Positions 8,661 to 16,489 of a DNA stretch of 64,000 nucleotides are shown piece by piece. Origin of the DNA: Litorimonas sp046250185 (lineage in GTDB: Bacteria; Pseudomonadota; Alphaproteobacteria; Caulobacterales; Maricaulaceae); the NCBI RefSeq assembly GCF_046250185.1, contig NZ_CP176469.1, one strand, 5' to 3'. The notes beneath the pieces were generated by a model. The model was not told the DNA's origin. It made no database searches and saw nothing but the letters and a program-made list of their open reading frames with translations. Every line of letters begins with the position of its first letter. Within the stretch, counting starts at the first letter, position 1. Position numbers and translations under genes: made by a program.

Positions 8661-9257
8661 ATGAGAGGGCTAGTTTCATTTGTATTATTTTTCTTGTTCG
8701 CATTACCCGCACAGGCCTGTATGTGTTTTTATGACAAAAACATATCCGACTTTTCTGAAGAAGTAGATGCTGTCTTTCTTGCATCACCTGTTGGAACAAA
8801 TTTTGTAATCGGCACGTTCAACAAGCAAACAGCAACACGGTTTAAAGTCTGGAAGACATATCAAGGCATAACATCAGGTTATGTTGATTTGGATGTCAAC
8901 GAAAACACAAGCTGCGCAGCTACTTTTCCGATGAATCAGTCATCCATTATCGTAACTCGAAAGCCTGCAGCTCGCACTGGAGTTACGACATCTATGACCA
9001 CATTTGGACCTAAATCAAAAAGTAGTAAAGTTGAAAAAAAGACTGATTATTGTACGGCCTATCTCTTCTCGCGCCAGCAATGGCTCGATTATTTTGAGCT
9101 CGATATAGATGCGCCCTCAGAAGGGCTTTGCTTACACAAAATCAAACGGGCTTATGACACGGAAGTTTCTGTTGGCGCGTTTAAATTAGACGAAAAATGT
9201 AAAGTTTTCAAAAAAAGCTATGACGCAAAGTTTCGCGTCAAGATCATCGAGGACTAG
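8661..9257 (+). CDS. Secreted Cys-rich protein, possibly NTR/TIMP-like
   Basis: 198 residues. A clear signal peptide (about 1-19, cleaved after AQA) is followed immediately by CMCFYDKN, then EEVDAVFLASPVG and an FKVWKTYQG segment, with later Cys residues at CAATF, YCTAY, LCLHK and KCKVF. The CxC directly after cleavage plus a DAVF...F.V...G pattern resembles bacterial NTR/TIMP-like secreted proteins, but this is a pattern match only. It is exported to the periplasm or envelope. The gene is clearly more AT-rich than its neighbours, stands on the opposite strand, and sits between miaB and fur, so it may be a later insertion. It ends one base before the fur stop, convergently. Confidence 0.7.
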   Translation: MRGLVSFVLFFLFALPAQACMCFYDKNISDFSEEVDAVFLASPVGTNFVIGTFNKQTATRFKVWKTYQGITSGYVDLDVNENTSCAATFPMNQSSIIVTRKPAARTGVTTSMTTFGPKSKSSKVEKKTDYCTAYLFSRQQWLDYFELDIDAPSEGLCLHKIKRAYDTEVSVGAFKLDEKCKVFKKSYDAKFRVKIIED

Positions 9258-9665
9258 CTACTTTATCTTCTTCCCATACAGCTCCAACCGGTGATCTACC
9301 AACTCATAGCCGAGTTCTTTGGCGATTTTATGTTGGAGGGCTTCGATCTCGTCATTGACGAATTCGATAACGTCGCCTGACGTCACGTCAATGAGGTGGT
9401 CGTGGTGGTCGGCGTCGGCGGTCTCGTATCGTGCGCGGCCATCGCGAAAGTCGTGGGTTTCGATAATGCCCGCCTCTGTGAATAAGCGCACAGTGCGGTA
9501 GACTGTCGCGAGGGAGATTTTCGGATCTACTTGGATCGCGCGAGAATATAGCTCCTCTGCATCGGGATGGTCATCCGCATCTGACAGCACTTGCGCAATG
9601 ACGCGCCGCTGATCCGTCATACGCAGGTTACGTTCGGTACATTTTCGTTCAATCCAGTTTGGCAT
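9258..9665 (-). CDS. fur: Fur-family metal-responsive repressor
   Basis: 135 residues: winged-helix N-terminus with the recognition helix region KISLATVYRTVRLFTEAGII (about 49-68), then the metal/dimer domain with ADADHHDHLIDVTSGDVIEF (about 83-102), the Fur His cluster. It lacks the C-terminal CxxC zinc sites of Zur or classical E. coli Fur, as usual for alphaproteobacterial Fur/Mur. It represses iron (or manganese) uptake genes when metal-loaded. It lies downstream of rimI with a 24-base gap, in the order nfuA, tsaB, rimI, fur on the minus strand. Confidence 0.92.
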   Translation of the reverse strand: MPNWIERKCTERNLRMTDQRRVIAQVLSDADDHPDAEELYSRAIQVDPKISLATVYRTVRLFTEAGIIETHDFRDGRARYETADADHHDHLIDVTSGDVIEFVNDEIEALQHKIAKELGYELVDHRLELYGKKIK

Positions 9666-9689
9666 AGATAACTGATAACGCGCACAACG

Positions 9690-10130
9690 CTAGGCGTCCA
9701 GCTTTTTAGATAATGTCAGTGCGGCCATACGGCCTGCCGCGCGGCGATAATAGGCGGGACGACGTCCAATCCCGATAAATCCCGCTTGGCGATAAAGTGC
9801 AATAGCGGCAGCATTGTCTTCCGCCACTTCGAGGAAGAGCGCTGTCACACCGTCTGCCAACAACGCTTTGCACGCGGCATCCACCAAAGCTTTCGCCAGC
9901 CCCTGTTCGCGATGATCGGGATGTGTCGCAATCGTGAGAATTTCCGCTTGATCGTAAGATGATCGGCAAATGATGAAGCTGCTTAGCTGATCTGTCTGCG
10001 GGTCGCTTGTACCAAGGCAGAGATCGTTTTGCGTGTGAGTGGCCATGTCGAGCGCGGACCAGCCGCGTTCAAAACTCCGGGCGTGAATATCCGCCATGGC
10101 GTGTGCATCAACAGCAGAGAGCGCTCTCAT
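9690..10130 (-). CDS. rimI: Ribosomal-protein-alanine N-acetyltransferase RimI (GNAT)
   Basis: 146 residues with the GNAT acetyl-CoA loop in THPDHREQGLAKALVDAACK (about 72-91) and the C-terminal block FLEVAEDNAAAIALYRQAGF (about 99-118), the standard RimI pattern. It acetylates the N-terminal alanine of S18 in E. coli. Its start overlaps the tsaB stop by four bases (ATGA), implying translational coupling; the tsaB-rimI pairing is widely conserved. Confidence 0.92.
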   Translation of the reverse strand: MRALSAVDAHAMADIHARSFERGWSALDMATHTQNDLCLGTSDPQTDQLSSFIICRSSYDQAEILTIATHPDHREQGLAKALVDAACKALLADGVTALFLEVAEDNAAAIALYRQAGFIGIGRRPAYYRRAAGRMAALTLSKKLDA

Positions 10131-10729
10131 TTTGGGCTTTTACCACCAGGCAGTTTCGCATCTGGCGCGCGTGAATATAGCGGCACTGCGGGGTAATCAG
10201 CGGGGTCAGCGTCCATTGCGAGCCAAGCAAGGATACGCGTGTCGATATGAGTCGATTCGTAGATCGCAGCCTGCAGCGTTTCCGCGTCAGTTTCAGCCTC
10301 TTCCAATGTCATGGCGCGGGGCGGCTCTATGGCTTCGCCGTGACTGTAAGTGGCGTAGAAGACTTGGCCGCGTCGAATGTCTCGCATTACCCCCACAAGG
10401 TGATCATTTTTCGAAAATCGTATAGATTGCGCCGTCACGGCCAGTGCATCTATTCCAATTACAGGCAAGCTCCGTGGCAAGGCAAATCCCTTGGCGTAGG
10501 CGAGGGCGACTCGCAATCCAGTGAAACTCCCCGGCCCTGTGCAAACGGCGATCCGCTCAATAGCAGACGCGTCAACGCTGGCCTCAGTCAACACCTCGTC
10601 TACCATCGGCGCGAGGCGTTCGGCATGGCCACGGTTTATTTTTTCGGATATATGCCCCAGCACCCGCGCATCATCAACAAGACTGACCGAGCAATAGGCG
10701 CTCGTGCTATCCAGCCCCAAAGTCAACAT
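10127..10729 (-). CDS. tsaB: tRNA t6A synthesis protein TsaB (YeaZ)
   Basis: 200 residues with the ASKHA-fold start MLTLGLDSTSAYCSVSLVDD and the signature VCTGPGSFTGLRVALAYAKG (about 62-81). TsaB is the catalytically silent partner of TsaD in the complex that makes N6-threonylcarbamoyladenosine at tRNA position 37. It lies 3 bases after nfuA and overlaps rimI by 4 bases, so the three are probably one transcript with fur. Confidence 0.94.
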   Translation of the reverse strand: MLTLGLDSTSAYCSVSLVDDARVLGHISEKINRGHAERLAPMVDEVLTEASVDASAIERIAVCTGPGSFTGLRVALAYAKGFALPRSLPVIGIDALAVTAQSIRFSKNDHLVGVMRDIRRGQVFYATYSHGEAIEPPRAMTLEEAETDAETLQAAIYESTHIDTRILAWLAMDADPADYPAVPLYSRAPDAKLPGGKSPK

Positions 10730-10732
10730 GGC

Positions 10733-11308
10733 TTAGACCGCTTGTTCGACCGAATTTACTTCGGGAACATAATGCTTGAGCAGGTTTTCAATGCCTGACT
10801 TTAGCGTCATCGTAGAAGACGGACAGCCCGCACACGCCCCGCGCATTTCCAGATAGACAATCCCGTCCTGATCGTCGAAATGCTTAAACACAATATCGCC
10901 GCCGTCTTGCGCCACGGCAGGGCGAACACGAAGTTCGATCAGTTCTTTAATTTGCTCAACGATTTCTAAGGTGACGCCTTCATAGACTTTTTCGTCTACA
11001 TCACCTGCTTGAAGCTGGTCCAAGAGCGGCACACCCCCCGCGACATAAAAATCCATAATCGCGCCTAGCACGGCGGGCTTTAGGTGCTTCCACTGCGCGT
11101 CTTCGCCGCGGGTCACGGACAGATAATCTGCTCCAAAAAACACCCGCGCGACGTCGGGAATCATAAATAACATCTCGGCCAATGGCGCACGGCTAACGTC
11201 TTCGCCTCGCGTAAACTCCATGACAGGATTGCCAGCCCCTGCCACATCGCGGCCAGGTAGGAATTTCAGGGTCGCCGGGTTGGGCGTATCTTCGGTCTGT
11301 ATAAACAT
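10733..11308 (-). CDS. nfuA: NfuA/NifU-type Fe-S cluster carrier
   Basis: 191 residues from the ATG at 11308 (MFIQTEDTPNPATLKFLPGR), the classical Nfu N-terminus; the open frame runs further upstream to 11620 but that part lacks any family similarity and overlaps the divergent peptidase gene. An N-terminal Nfu domain (1-90) is followed by the NifU C-terminal domain with the cluster-binding CxxC in EMRGACAGCPSSTMTLKSG (about 155-173). It delivers assembled [4Fe-4S] clusters to client enzymes, such as MiaB nearby. It is the first gene of the nfuA-tsaB-rimI-fur run. Confidence 0.93.
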   Translation of the reverse strand: MFIQTEDTPNPATLKFLPGRDVAGAGNPVMEFTRGEDVSRAPLAEMLFMIPDVARVFFGADYLSVTRGEDAQWKHLKPAVLGAIMDFYVAGGVPLLDQLQAGDVDEKVYEGVTLEIVEQIKELIELRVRPAVAQDGGDIVFKHFDDQDGIVYLEMRGACAGCPSSTMTLKSGIENLLKHYVPEVNSVEQAV

Positions 11309-11357
11309 AGAAGCTATGTGGCGACTGTCGTTCAAATGTTCAAGAGGAATTGACCAA

Positions 11358-12392
11358 ATGCCGCGCGCCCGCCATGTTATATATATGTGGCGAAAACGAC
11401 ATATCCTCAGTGCAATGCTCGCGGCAAGCTTGCTGATCAGTTGTGCCAGCGTGGCAACGCGCCTACCAGACATTAGTATGCCTGCCCTCAGCCTCGAAAA
11501 GCTGGCGCAAGAAGACATCGCTATGACGGAGCTGAATGAGCGCTCTAAAACCTTGCTCAACATCGGATATCCCGTGCTGCGGGACAATGCAGCGTTATGC
11601 CCCAAGACAAGGTTGGGCATTGGGGCGGCGACACATTCGCAAGAAGATTATGACAAGCGGCTGCGTGTGGCGAGCTTGCGAATATTGGGCGCGGGACCAC
11701 GTGAGAGAATATTTCAAATTGTTGAAGGCGGCCCCGCCGATCAGGCAGGCCTAGAAATTGGCGACGAATTGCTCGCCGCAGACAACGCGCCCCTCGCCCC
11801 AGATTCTGATGTGTTCCAAGACATGCTAAAGGCGGGGCAAGCCACGCCTATCCGCGTGAGGCGGGAAGACTTTATCATAACCAAAACTGTGACGGCGAAC
11901 CGTGTCTGCGATTACGACCTTAAACTATCGTCTAGCGCAGCGATCAACGCCTATGCCAATGGTCGAGCGATCACGATCACAACGGGTATGATGAATTTCG
12001 TTGAAAGCCCAGACGAATTAGCGCTCATCATCGGCCATGAGTTAGCCCATAATACGATGGGGCACATTCGCAAAATTATCGGCAATTTCATCTTGTCAGG
12101 TATGGCAACCCGCTACACTCGCCCCTTTGAGTCCGAAGCTGATTATGTCGGGCTTTATTATCAAGTCCGGGCGGGTTACTCCCCTGACAACGTCGAAGAT
12201 TTCTGGCGGCGTCTGGCCAAGATAAATCCGAAATCAGTCAATCGCGCCAAGACCCACCCGACCTTCCCCGACCGTTACTTGCGCTTGGCGGCAGCGCGCG
12301 CAGAAATAGAAGCCAAGCAGGCAGCGGGGGAAATACTGGTTCCAAATTTTAAAACCGATGCGGATACTGTTTTGCCGAGCGGAAAGAAATGA
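11358..12392 (+). CDS. PDZ-M48 family metallopeptidase lipoprotein (first of tandem pair)
   Basis: 344 residues from the ATG at 11358, chosen because AGAGGAA lies 8 bases upstream and the longer frame overlaps nfuA. A lipobox LLISC follows a short hydrophobic stretch (Cys near residue 30), so the protein is probably an envelope lipoprotein. A PDZ-like domain (about 115-190; GGPADQAGLEIGDELLAAD) precedes an M48 zinc-protease domain: HELAH in LALIIGHELAHNTMGHI (about 230-245) and the third ligand Glu in FESEADYVGLYY (about 270). A role in envelope protein turnover is inferred. The following gene encodes the same architecture and overlaps by 4 bases. Confidence 0.85.
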   Translation: MPRARHVIYMWRKRHILSAMLAASLLISCASVATRLPDISMPALSLEKLAQEDIAMTELNERSKTLLNIGYPVLRDNAALCPKTRLGIGAATHSQEDYDKRLRVASLRILGAGPRERIFQIVEGGPADQAGLEIGDELLAADNAPLAPDSDVFQDMLKAGQATPIRVRREDFIITKTVTANRVCDYDLKLSSSAAINAYANGRAITITTGMMNFVESPDELALIIGHELAHNTMGHIRKIIGNFILSGMATRYTRPFESEADYVGLYYQVRAGYSPDNVEDFWRRLAKINPKSVNRAKTHPTFPDRYLRLAAARAEIEAKQAAGEILVPNFKTDADTVLPSGKK

Positions 12393-13351
12393 CGATGCTC
12401 CGCCCCCTTATTCCAACCTTCGCTTGTCTCGCGATCCTAGGCTGTGCGCCCAGTGATGCAGCGGAAAATCCTGATGCACCCACACTATCTGCGATTGCGA
12501 CGCGACCAGACAATACGCAATTCGCAGATGTCTTGGCAGAGTATCAAGACCTCAACACTCGCTTGTCCCGCGTGGCAGCGCCTTTGCGGTTGCGCAACTC
12601 TGCGCTCTGCCCAGTGACGGAACGGGACCCAGGCTATATTACGCACCGCCTTGATGACTATCCCGAGCCATTGCGCGATGTGGCGAAGAGTCTTCTGGGA
12701 CTGTCAGATACAGGTATTTTCATTCGTACCGTCCGCGCAGGCTCCCCAGCAGAACAAGCCGATATTATGGCGGGTGACCGCCTTATCGCGATGAATGACT
12801 TCCCTGTCCCAAGCGAAGGTGTTGCGATTGATAGTTTTTACAATGCGATCTCGCGACAAGCCTTAGCTGAACCCAGCACGCGGATCACATTGCGCACACC
12901 GCAGGGTAGTGATTATACCACGACACTCAACGCGCAGACAGCTTGTGATATTCCCGTCAATGTCATTTTCTCAGATACTGTCAATGGCCACACCGATGGC
13001 GAGCAAGTGTTGATGACGTCAGCCTTGATGCGCACAGTGCCAGATGACGTCAATCTTGCGTTAATTGTTGCCCATGAAATGGCTCATGTTATCGCGGGTC
13101 ATCAAGGCCTGCCGCCAAGCCAAGCGATTGAGCTAGAAGCGGACCGTATGGCGCTCGTTTTGATGACGCAGGCAGGGTATGAAATCGACGATGCGATAGC
13201 CTATTGGCAAGCCGCCGCGCACCCACTTCGCGAAAGGCAAGATAATTCCAGCTCGCATCCGTCGATCAAAGCGAGGTTGGATAATTTTAATGCGGAGCGA
13301 AAACGTATTCGTCAGCTGCAAAAAACCAACACGCCACTTGGGTTTAATTAA
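12389..13351 (+). CDS. PDZ-M48 family metallopeptidase lipoprotein (second of tandem pair)
   Basis: 320 residues. The lipobox LAILGC gives a lipidated Cys near residue 19. A PDZ-like domain (about 105-185; AGSPAEQADIMAGDRLIAMN) precedes the M48 motif LALIVAHEMAHVIAGHQG (about 223-240) with the Glu ligand in AIELEADRMALVL (about 255). It starts in an ATGA overlap with the upstream paralogue, so the two are co-translated and arose by tandem duplication; the paralogues have diverged widely outside the motifs. The 3' end nearly touches the convergent PCu(A)C gene. Confidence 0.85.
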   Translation: MTMLRPLIPTFACLAILGCAPSDAAENPDAPTLSAIATRPDNTQFADVLAEYQDLNTRLSRVAAPLRLRNSALCPVTERDPGYITHRLDDYPEPLRDVAKSLLGLSDTGIFIRTVRAGSPAEQADIMAGDRLIAMNDFPVPSEGVAIDSFYNAISRQALAEPSTRITLRTPQGSDYTTTLNAQTACDIPVNVIFSDTVNGHTDGEQVLMTSALMRTVPDDVNLALIVAHEMAHVIAGHQGLPPSQAIELEADRMALVLMTQAGYEIDDAIAYWQAAAHPLRERQDNSSSHPSIKARLDNFNAERKRIRQLQKTNTPLGFN

Positions 13352-13354
13352 GTC

Positions 13355-13867
13355 CTAGTGACCCGAATGGTCGCCTGAATGATCTTCTGAATGAGCGTCT
13401 TCTTTCGGTTCCCCAATCGGAGCAATCAAAGTCACGGGTTCAGCATTTGCGTAAGTAAATGTCAGGGACACGTCCTCTGTTCCTTCAGGCATATTCGCGT
13501 CAAACATCATGAGGTGGTAACTTCCAGGCTTGAACACGACGGTCTCGCCCTTCGGCAGGTCAATCCCGTCGAGCTTGATCATTTTCATCATGCCGTCTTC
13601 TTGTATATGAGTATGAATTTCGACGGTTGAGGATGCATCGCTCATGACCGTTAATAGGCGATCATCCGCACCGTGATTCGTGATCTCGAAGAATCCTGCC
13701 CCGACAGTTTTGCCTGGAAAAGGCGGCATAACATAAGCGCTCGAAATCACGATACCACTCTCCATATTATGCGTGTGATCGCTATCATTATGCGCCATTT
13801 CATTCTGGCATGCTGTTACGAGCCCTGCTGCGAGAACTGTCATCAATGTAAGAGATAATTTTTTCAT
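13355..13867 (-). CDS. PCu(A)C family periplasmic copper chaperone
   Basis: 170 residues from the ATG at 13867 (MKKLSLTLMTVLAAGLVTAC), a lipoprotein signal with Cys at about 20; the frame is open further upstream but overlaps trpS. The copper site follows the family pattern: GAGFFEITNHG, then HTHIQEDGMMKMIKLDGIDLP and KPGSYHLMMFD, with His and Met ligands. A His/Asp-rich tail (SEDHSGDHSGH) adds possible metal ligands. It delivers Cu(I) to cytochrome c oxidase in relatives. It lies one base after trpS. Confidence 0.88.
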   Translation of the reverse strand: MKKLSLTLMTVLAAGLVTACQNEMAHNDSDHTHNMESGIVISSAYVMPPFPGKTVGAGFFEITNHGADDRLLTVMSDASSTVEIHTHIQEDGMMKMIKLDGIDLPKGETVVFKPGSYHLMMFDANMPEGTEDVSLTFTYANAEPVTLIAPIGEPKEDAHSEDHSGDHSGH

Positions 13868-13868
13868 A

Positions 13869-14900
13869 CTAGGCTCCTCTGAAACCAATAATCTTGCGCA
13901 CGTCCGCAACGATAGGGTCAGCAATTTCCGCCGCTTTATCCCCTGCCTTGGACAGGATGCGGTCTAGCTCATCTGGATCAGCCAAGTAACGCGACATGAG
14001 GTCCGTAATCGGCGCCATGGCTTCAACCGCGACATCGGCCAGAGCGGCTTTGAACGGCCCGAACTGGCTACCTGCATGCTGCGCGAGAACATCTTTTTCG
14101 GAAATGTTAGCGAGGGCCGCGTAAATGCCGACGAGGTTTGCAATGTCGGGACGACCTTCTAACTCTTTCATTGTCGCAGGCACGTCCCCCGTATCAGTTT
14201 TCGCTTTACGTATTTTCTTTGCGATCGCATCAGCGTCGTCTGTGAGGTTGATACGCGAGGCGTCGGAGGGATCAGATTTTGACATTTTTTTCGTCCCATC
14301 ACGTAAACTCATGACTTTTGCACCTGGCCCGTCAATGAGAGGCTTGGGGTGCGGGAAGAAATTCGGCACGCCAAAATCATTGTTGAATTTTTGCGCAATG
14401 TCGCGAGACAATTCCAAATGCTGCTTTTGGTCTTCACCAACTGGCACATGGGTCGCTTTAAACGCGAGAATGTCAGCGGCTTGCAGGACGGGATAAGTAT
14501 ATAAGCCAACAGACGCTTTTTCCGCGTTCTTACCGACTTTGTCTTTGAACTGCGTCATGCGATTGACCCAGCCTGTTCTCGCGACGCAGTTGAAGTACCA
14601 CGCAAGCTCTGTATGCGCTCGGACAGCACTTTGATTATACACGAGCGCTTTGGCTGGATCGACGCCTGATGCCAAATATGCGGCCGCAATATGCCGCGTT
14701 TGATCCGCGAGTGTTTTGGGGTCTTGAAAGACTGTGATCGCGTGCAAATCGACAATGCAGTAGATGCACTCCATGTCATGCTGCAAGAGCGCGAATTTTT
14801 TCAGCGCACCTAAATAATTGCCAAGATGCAAAGCCCCTGTGGGTTGCACGCCAGAAAAAACGCGTTCCGGGCCTGTATATGTAGTAGTGCTGTCAGTCAC
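13869..14900 (-). CDS. trpS: Tryptophanyl-tRNA synthetase
   Basis: 343 residues, standard for bacterial TrpRS. The HIGH-like motif is in GVQPTGALHLGNYLGALK (about 17-34), and KMSKS appears as KKMSKSDPSDASRI (about 205-218). It charges tRNA-Trp in the cytoplasm. It follows murJ on the same strand with a 14-base gap; the order mutS-glnD-murJ-trpS is typical of Caulobacterales-type genomes. Confidence 0.96.
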   Translation of the reverse strand: MTDSTTTYTGPERVFSGVQPTGALHLGNYLGALKKFALLQHDMECIYCIVDLHAITVFQDPKTLADQTRHIAAAYLASGVDPAKALVYNQSAVRAHTELAWYFNCVARTGWVNRMTQFKDKVGKNAEKASVGLYTYPVLQAADILAFKATHVPVGEDQKQHLELSRDIAQKFNNDFGVPNFFPHPKPLIDGPGAKVMSLRDGTKKMSKSDPSDASRINLTDDADAIAKKIRKAKTDTGDVPATMKELEGRPDIANLVGIYAALANISEKDVLAQHAGSQFGPFKAALADVAVEAMAPITDLMSRYLADPDELDRILSKAGDKAAEIADPIVADVRKIIGFRGA

Positions 14901-14914
14901 GCTTTGATCTCGCT

Positions 14915-16489
14915 TTATGTTTTAGACGACCTTGAAAACGCATCGCGTATATCTGCCAGCCCGTAAGCCCGCAAGAGGCCAGCGACAAGGATATAAACCA
15001 AAAAGCCAACACCGCATACGCAAAGTAAAACCGTATAATCTATCAAAATACTATTCGCAAAATATGGACGAGCGATGGGTGCAAGCCAAACCAAAACACC
15101 GCCCATAGCCAATGCCGACAGCGCAATCCGCGGGACACGCAACATAAGCCGCTTATCCATAACAAAATGACGATTGCGTTTAAGAATGATAGCCAGGCAG
15201 ATCACATTCCCCCACGCCGCGATTGATGTTGCCAAAGCGAGGCCGTAAAATCCGACGGTAAAGAATAGTGTCGCGCCTAGAATCAGATTCACGACGGCCG
15301 ATATGCCTGCATAAATCATCGGCGTTTTTGTGTTTTCGCGTGCAAAAAATGCGGGCGTCAAAACTTTCAGCAGCACAAAGGCTGGCAATCCTATGGCAAA
15401 CATGCGGAGGGCTTTGGCCGTTTCTTGCGTGTCCATCTGTCCGAACTGTCCGCGCTCAAACAACCCTGCAATCAAAAATTCCGGCATGACGATGAGCGCT
15501 ACCGTGGCAGGCAAAGTTAGGATTGCAGCGATTTCCATGGCGCGGTTCATGGTCATCATTGCCCCGTGATCATCCCCTGAGCGCAGCCGTCGCGCGAGCG
15601 CTGGTAGCAGAGCAATACCCATCGCAATTCCAATCATGCCCAGCGGCAACTGATAAAGACGATCAGAATAATAAAGCCAACTCGCAGCGCTATCTTGGGT
15701 CGTCGCAATGGAATGACTCACCATCAAATTAATATGTGTGATGCCCGCACTGATCATGCCTGGCACTCCCAAAGTGAAGAGCCTCCGCACACCAGGTGTT
15801 AATCTGGGACGTTTGATCGGGATACGAATACCCGATCTGCGCAGCCCCCAAATCAACATGCCTGCCTGCAACACACCCGAAACTGTCCAGCCAATCGCAA
15901 GATATAAGGCAAGCTGTTCGAGGTTCCAATCAGCCCGTGAAGCGGCCGCTAACAAACTAATTAAAACAATGTTGAGCAGGACAGGCACAAAGGCCGCCGC
16001 TGCGAAATAACCTCGTGTGTTTAAAACACCAGAAAACAGGGCCGCCAATGACATCAATACCAGATACGGCATTGTTATACGCGCATATAGCACGGCCAGA
16101 TCATAAGGTGCCGTTGCGCCAGCCGCTGCCGTTCTGTCGAGGCCAAAACCAATAATGTTGAGCGTCCACGGCATCGTGATCTGGAAAAAAACTGTGATCA
16201 ACGCGACAAGCATGAATAAGGCCGCAAGCGCTTCGCCTGCAAAATTAGCGGCGTCCTTATCTCCGCCCCCCTCAATTCTTCGCGCATAGAGCGGCACGAA
16301 AGCGGCGTTAAACGCGCCTTCGGCAAACATGCGACGGAACAGGTTTGGCAATTTTATCGCTGTTACCAAGGCATCATTTACAACGCCCGCCCCCAAATAT
16401 TTGGCAAGCATAATATCGCGGATCAAGCCAAGAATGCGGCTTAGCATTGTCAACGAGCCGATGATGGCAGTTGACTTTAGGAGGCGCAT
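14915..16489 (-). CDS. murJ: Lipid II flippase MurJ (MviN)
   Basis: 524 residues with about 14 hydrophobic helices. The N-terminus MRLLKSTAIIGSLTMLSRIL and the segment FVPLYARR (about 64-71) are MurJ hallmarks. It moves undecaprenyl-linked peptidoglycan precursor across the inner membrane. Its ATG overlaps the glnD stop (TAATG), so it is translationally coupled to glnD. Confidence 0.95.
   Translation of the reverse strand: MRLLKSTAIIGSLTMLSRILGLIRDIMLAKYLGAGVVNDALVTAIKLPNLFRRMFAEGAFNAAFVPLYARRIEGGGDKDAANFAGEALAALFMLVALITVFFQITMPWTLNIIGFGLDRTAAAGATAPYDLAVLYARITMPYLVLMSLAALFSGVLNTRGYFAAAAFVPVLLNIVLISLLAAASRADWNLEQLALYLAIGWTVSGVLQAGMLIWGLRRSGIRIPIKRPRLTPGVRRLFTLGVPGMISAGITHINLMVSHSIATTQDSAASWLYYSDRLYQLPLGMIGIAMGIALLPALARRLRSGDDHGAMMTMNRAMEIAAILTLPATVALIVMPEFLIAGLFERGQFGQMDTQETAKALRMFAIGLPAFVLLKVLTPAFFARENTKTPMIYAGISAVVNLILGATLFFTVGFYGLALATSIAAWGNVICLAIILKRNRHFVMDKRLMLRVPRIALSALAMGGVLVWLAPIARPYFANSILIDYTVLLCVCGVGFLVYILVAGLLRAYGLADIRDAFSRSSKT

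Noticed and set aside
11309..11620. N-terminal extension of the nfuA frame
   Set aside because: No family similarity and it overlaps the divergent M48 gene with its own good ribosome-binding site; conserved Nfu start is at 11308.
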